From a virus: a stretch of DNA of 48,040 bases. The position numbers and the translations under genes were made by a program. Below, one piece after another: positions 47,710 to 48,040 of this stretch; position 1 is the stretch's first letter; each line of letters starts with the position of its first letter. The notes beneath the pieces were generated by a model. It was not told the origin of the DNA and ran no database searches. It saw only the letters and a list, made by a program, of their open reading frames with translations. The stretch is from IMG/VR virus record IMGVR_UViG_3300020119_000032, positions 1 through 48,040 of that record; one strand, 5' to 3'.

Positions 47710-47870
47710 CAGTTCACCTTCTGTTGAGGATACGGGCGGTTCTCAGGTGGCGCGGGTGGCTGGTCCTGATACACAGGGTTACGGGCGGGGTCTACGGGAC
47801 GAGTACCAGAACCACAGCCGCAGGAGCAGAACAACACTAAGAGCAACAATGCTAAATATCTGGTCTTCAA
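47709..47870 (-). CDS. Small Pro-rich lipoprotein (Rz1-like candidate)
   Basis: A 53-residue protein with a TTG start, AGGAG nine bases upstream and a TTGA overlap with the zinc-ribbon stop. A Leu-rich signal sequence (LALLLLVLFCSCGCGS) has a lipobox-like segment before Cys15 or Cys17. The mature part is Pro/Gln-rich (DQPPAPPENRPYPQQ), as in outer-membrane spanin subunits. The position beside a membrane protein agrees, but the lysin is 25 kb away, so the role is unproven. Confidence 0.58.
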   Translation of the reverse strand: MKTRYLALLLLVLFCSCGCGSGTRPVDPARNPVYQDQPPAPPENRPYPQQKVN

Positions 47871-48004
47871 TTCTCATCACTCCTACCAATCGGGCTTAGA
47901 GGAATAGGCTCATAGCTGGTCCACAAACAGTTGAAACAATGGTGATACATATTGCCATCAATATTCTTTAACCACGTCTCTGCCCAGCACTTTGGACATT
48001 TCAC
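47867..48004 (-). CDS. Zinc-ribbon micro-protein spanning the contig junction
   Basis: A 45-residue protein. CPKCWAETWL and, 14 residues after, CFNCLWTSY are the two Cys pairs of a zinc ribbon. GTG at 48004 with AGGAGG upstream, and GTGA/TTGA overlaps on both sides. Bases 47914-48004 are repeated at 1-91. Its position right after the RHH-like gene (88-228) suggests an early member of the leftward transcript. Function unknown. Confidence 0.62.
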   Translation of the reverse strand: MKCPKCWAETWLKNIDGNMYHHCFNCLWTSYEPIPLSPIGRSDEN

Positions 48005-48040
48005 TGTTCACCGCCTCCTACACTTTCCGCCTGCTGTCTG
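47914..48040. repeat. Terminal direct repeat, right copy (assembly overlap)
   Basis: Identical to bases 1-127 over the full length. One copy should be removed when the genome is treated as a circle. Confidence 0.93.

Noticed and set aside
47778-47876. A 32-codon hydrophobic frame starting with ATG six bases before the lipoprotein TTG
   Set aside because: It would be out of frame with the lipoprotein, its AGGAG is only two bases from the ATG, and it ends without coupling to the next gene. A nested Rz/Rz1-like pair was considered but support is too thin.

Overview
The window is one complete, circularly assembled genome of a double-stranded DNA tailed bacteriophage. The first 127 bases recur exactly as the last 127 bases (1-127 = 47914-48040), so the unique circle is 47,913 bp. 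The particle looks podovirus-like: there is a P22-type portal, a connector-like protein, a beta-rich tail hub candidate, Gln-rich and very large proteins of the DNA-ejection type, and a beta-helix tail protein. I see no tape measure, sheath or baseplate genes. There is no integrase or recognisable lysogeny module and no phage DNA or RNA polymerase. The phage therefore probably relies on host replication and transcription enzymes, and consistent sigma70-like promoters are visible. The host cannot be named from sequence alone; NlpC/P60 lysis, a candidate Rz1-like lipoprotein and heptosyltransferase-like enzymes suggest a Gram-negative bacterium.

Layout. (1) 0.1-3.1 kb, leftward: large terminase with a small Cys-rich partner, and the small terminase preceded by a 40-residue membrane peptide. 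The two are separated by a terminator and a new promoter. (2) 3.2-18.05 kb, rightward: about fifty tightly packed early genes joined by ATGA/GTGA/TAATG overlaps. Most are small and unknown. Recognisable ones are an autoregulated ribbon-helix-helix protein, a LexA-like winged helix, a MazG-like pyrophosphohydrolase, a Lar-like zinc ribbon, a D12-class adenine methylase, an ssDNA-binding protein, a lambda-O-like initiator with the origin iterons inside its gene, DnaB helicase, a second methylase and a VRR-NUC nuclease. (3) 18-41.6 kb, leftward: virion and lysis genes from portal (41.5 kb) down to tail proteins (18 kb), with a free-standing HNH endonuclease inserted on the opposite strand at 21.2 kb. 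(4) 41.6-48.0 kb, leftward: three glycosyltransferases, three SAM methyltransferases and several micro-proteins, upstream of and probably co-transcribed with the virion genes. This transcript starts at a promoter at 238-266 and crosses the contig junction.

The most unusual region is 41566-41864, the 299-base leader directly upstream of the portal gene. It encodes no protein but holds a tRNA-like element, competing hairpins and a domain of about 120 nt closed by a perfect 12-bp stem. The portal gene itself has no visible Shine-Dalgarno sequence. A second candidate riboregulator is the 10615-10812 leader (promoter, long terminator hairpin, anti-Shine-Dalgarno loop, TTG start).

Several genes too short for usual gene callers are listed because their start and stop codons fit the 1- or 4-base overlap pattern used throughout this genome. 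Two gene-free stretches near 300 bases exist, 2197-2585 and 41566-41864, and both contain regulatory or structured elements described below.
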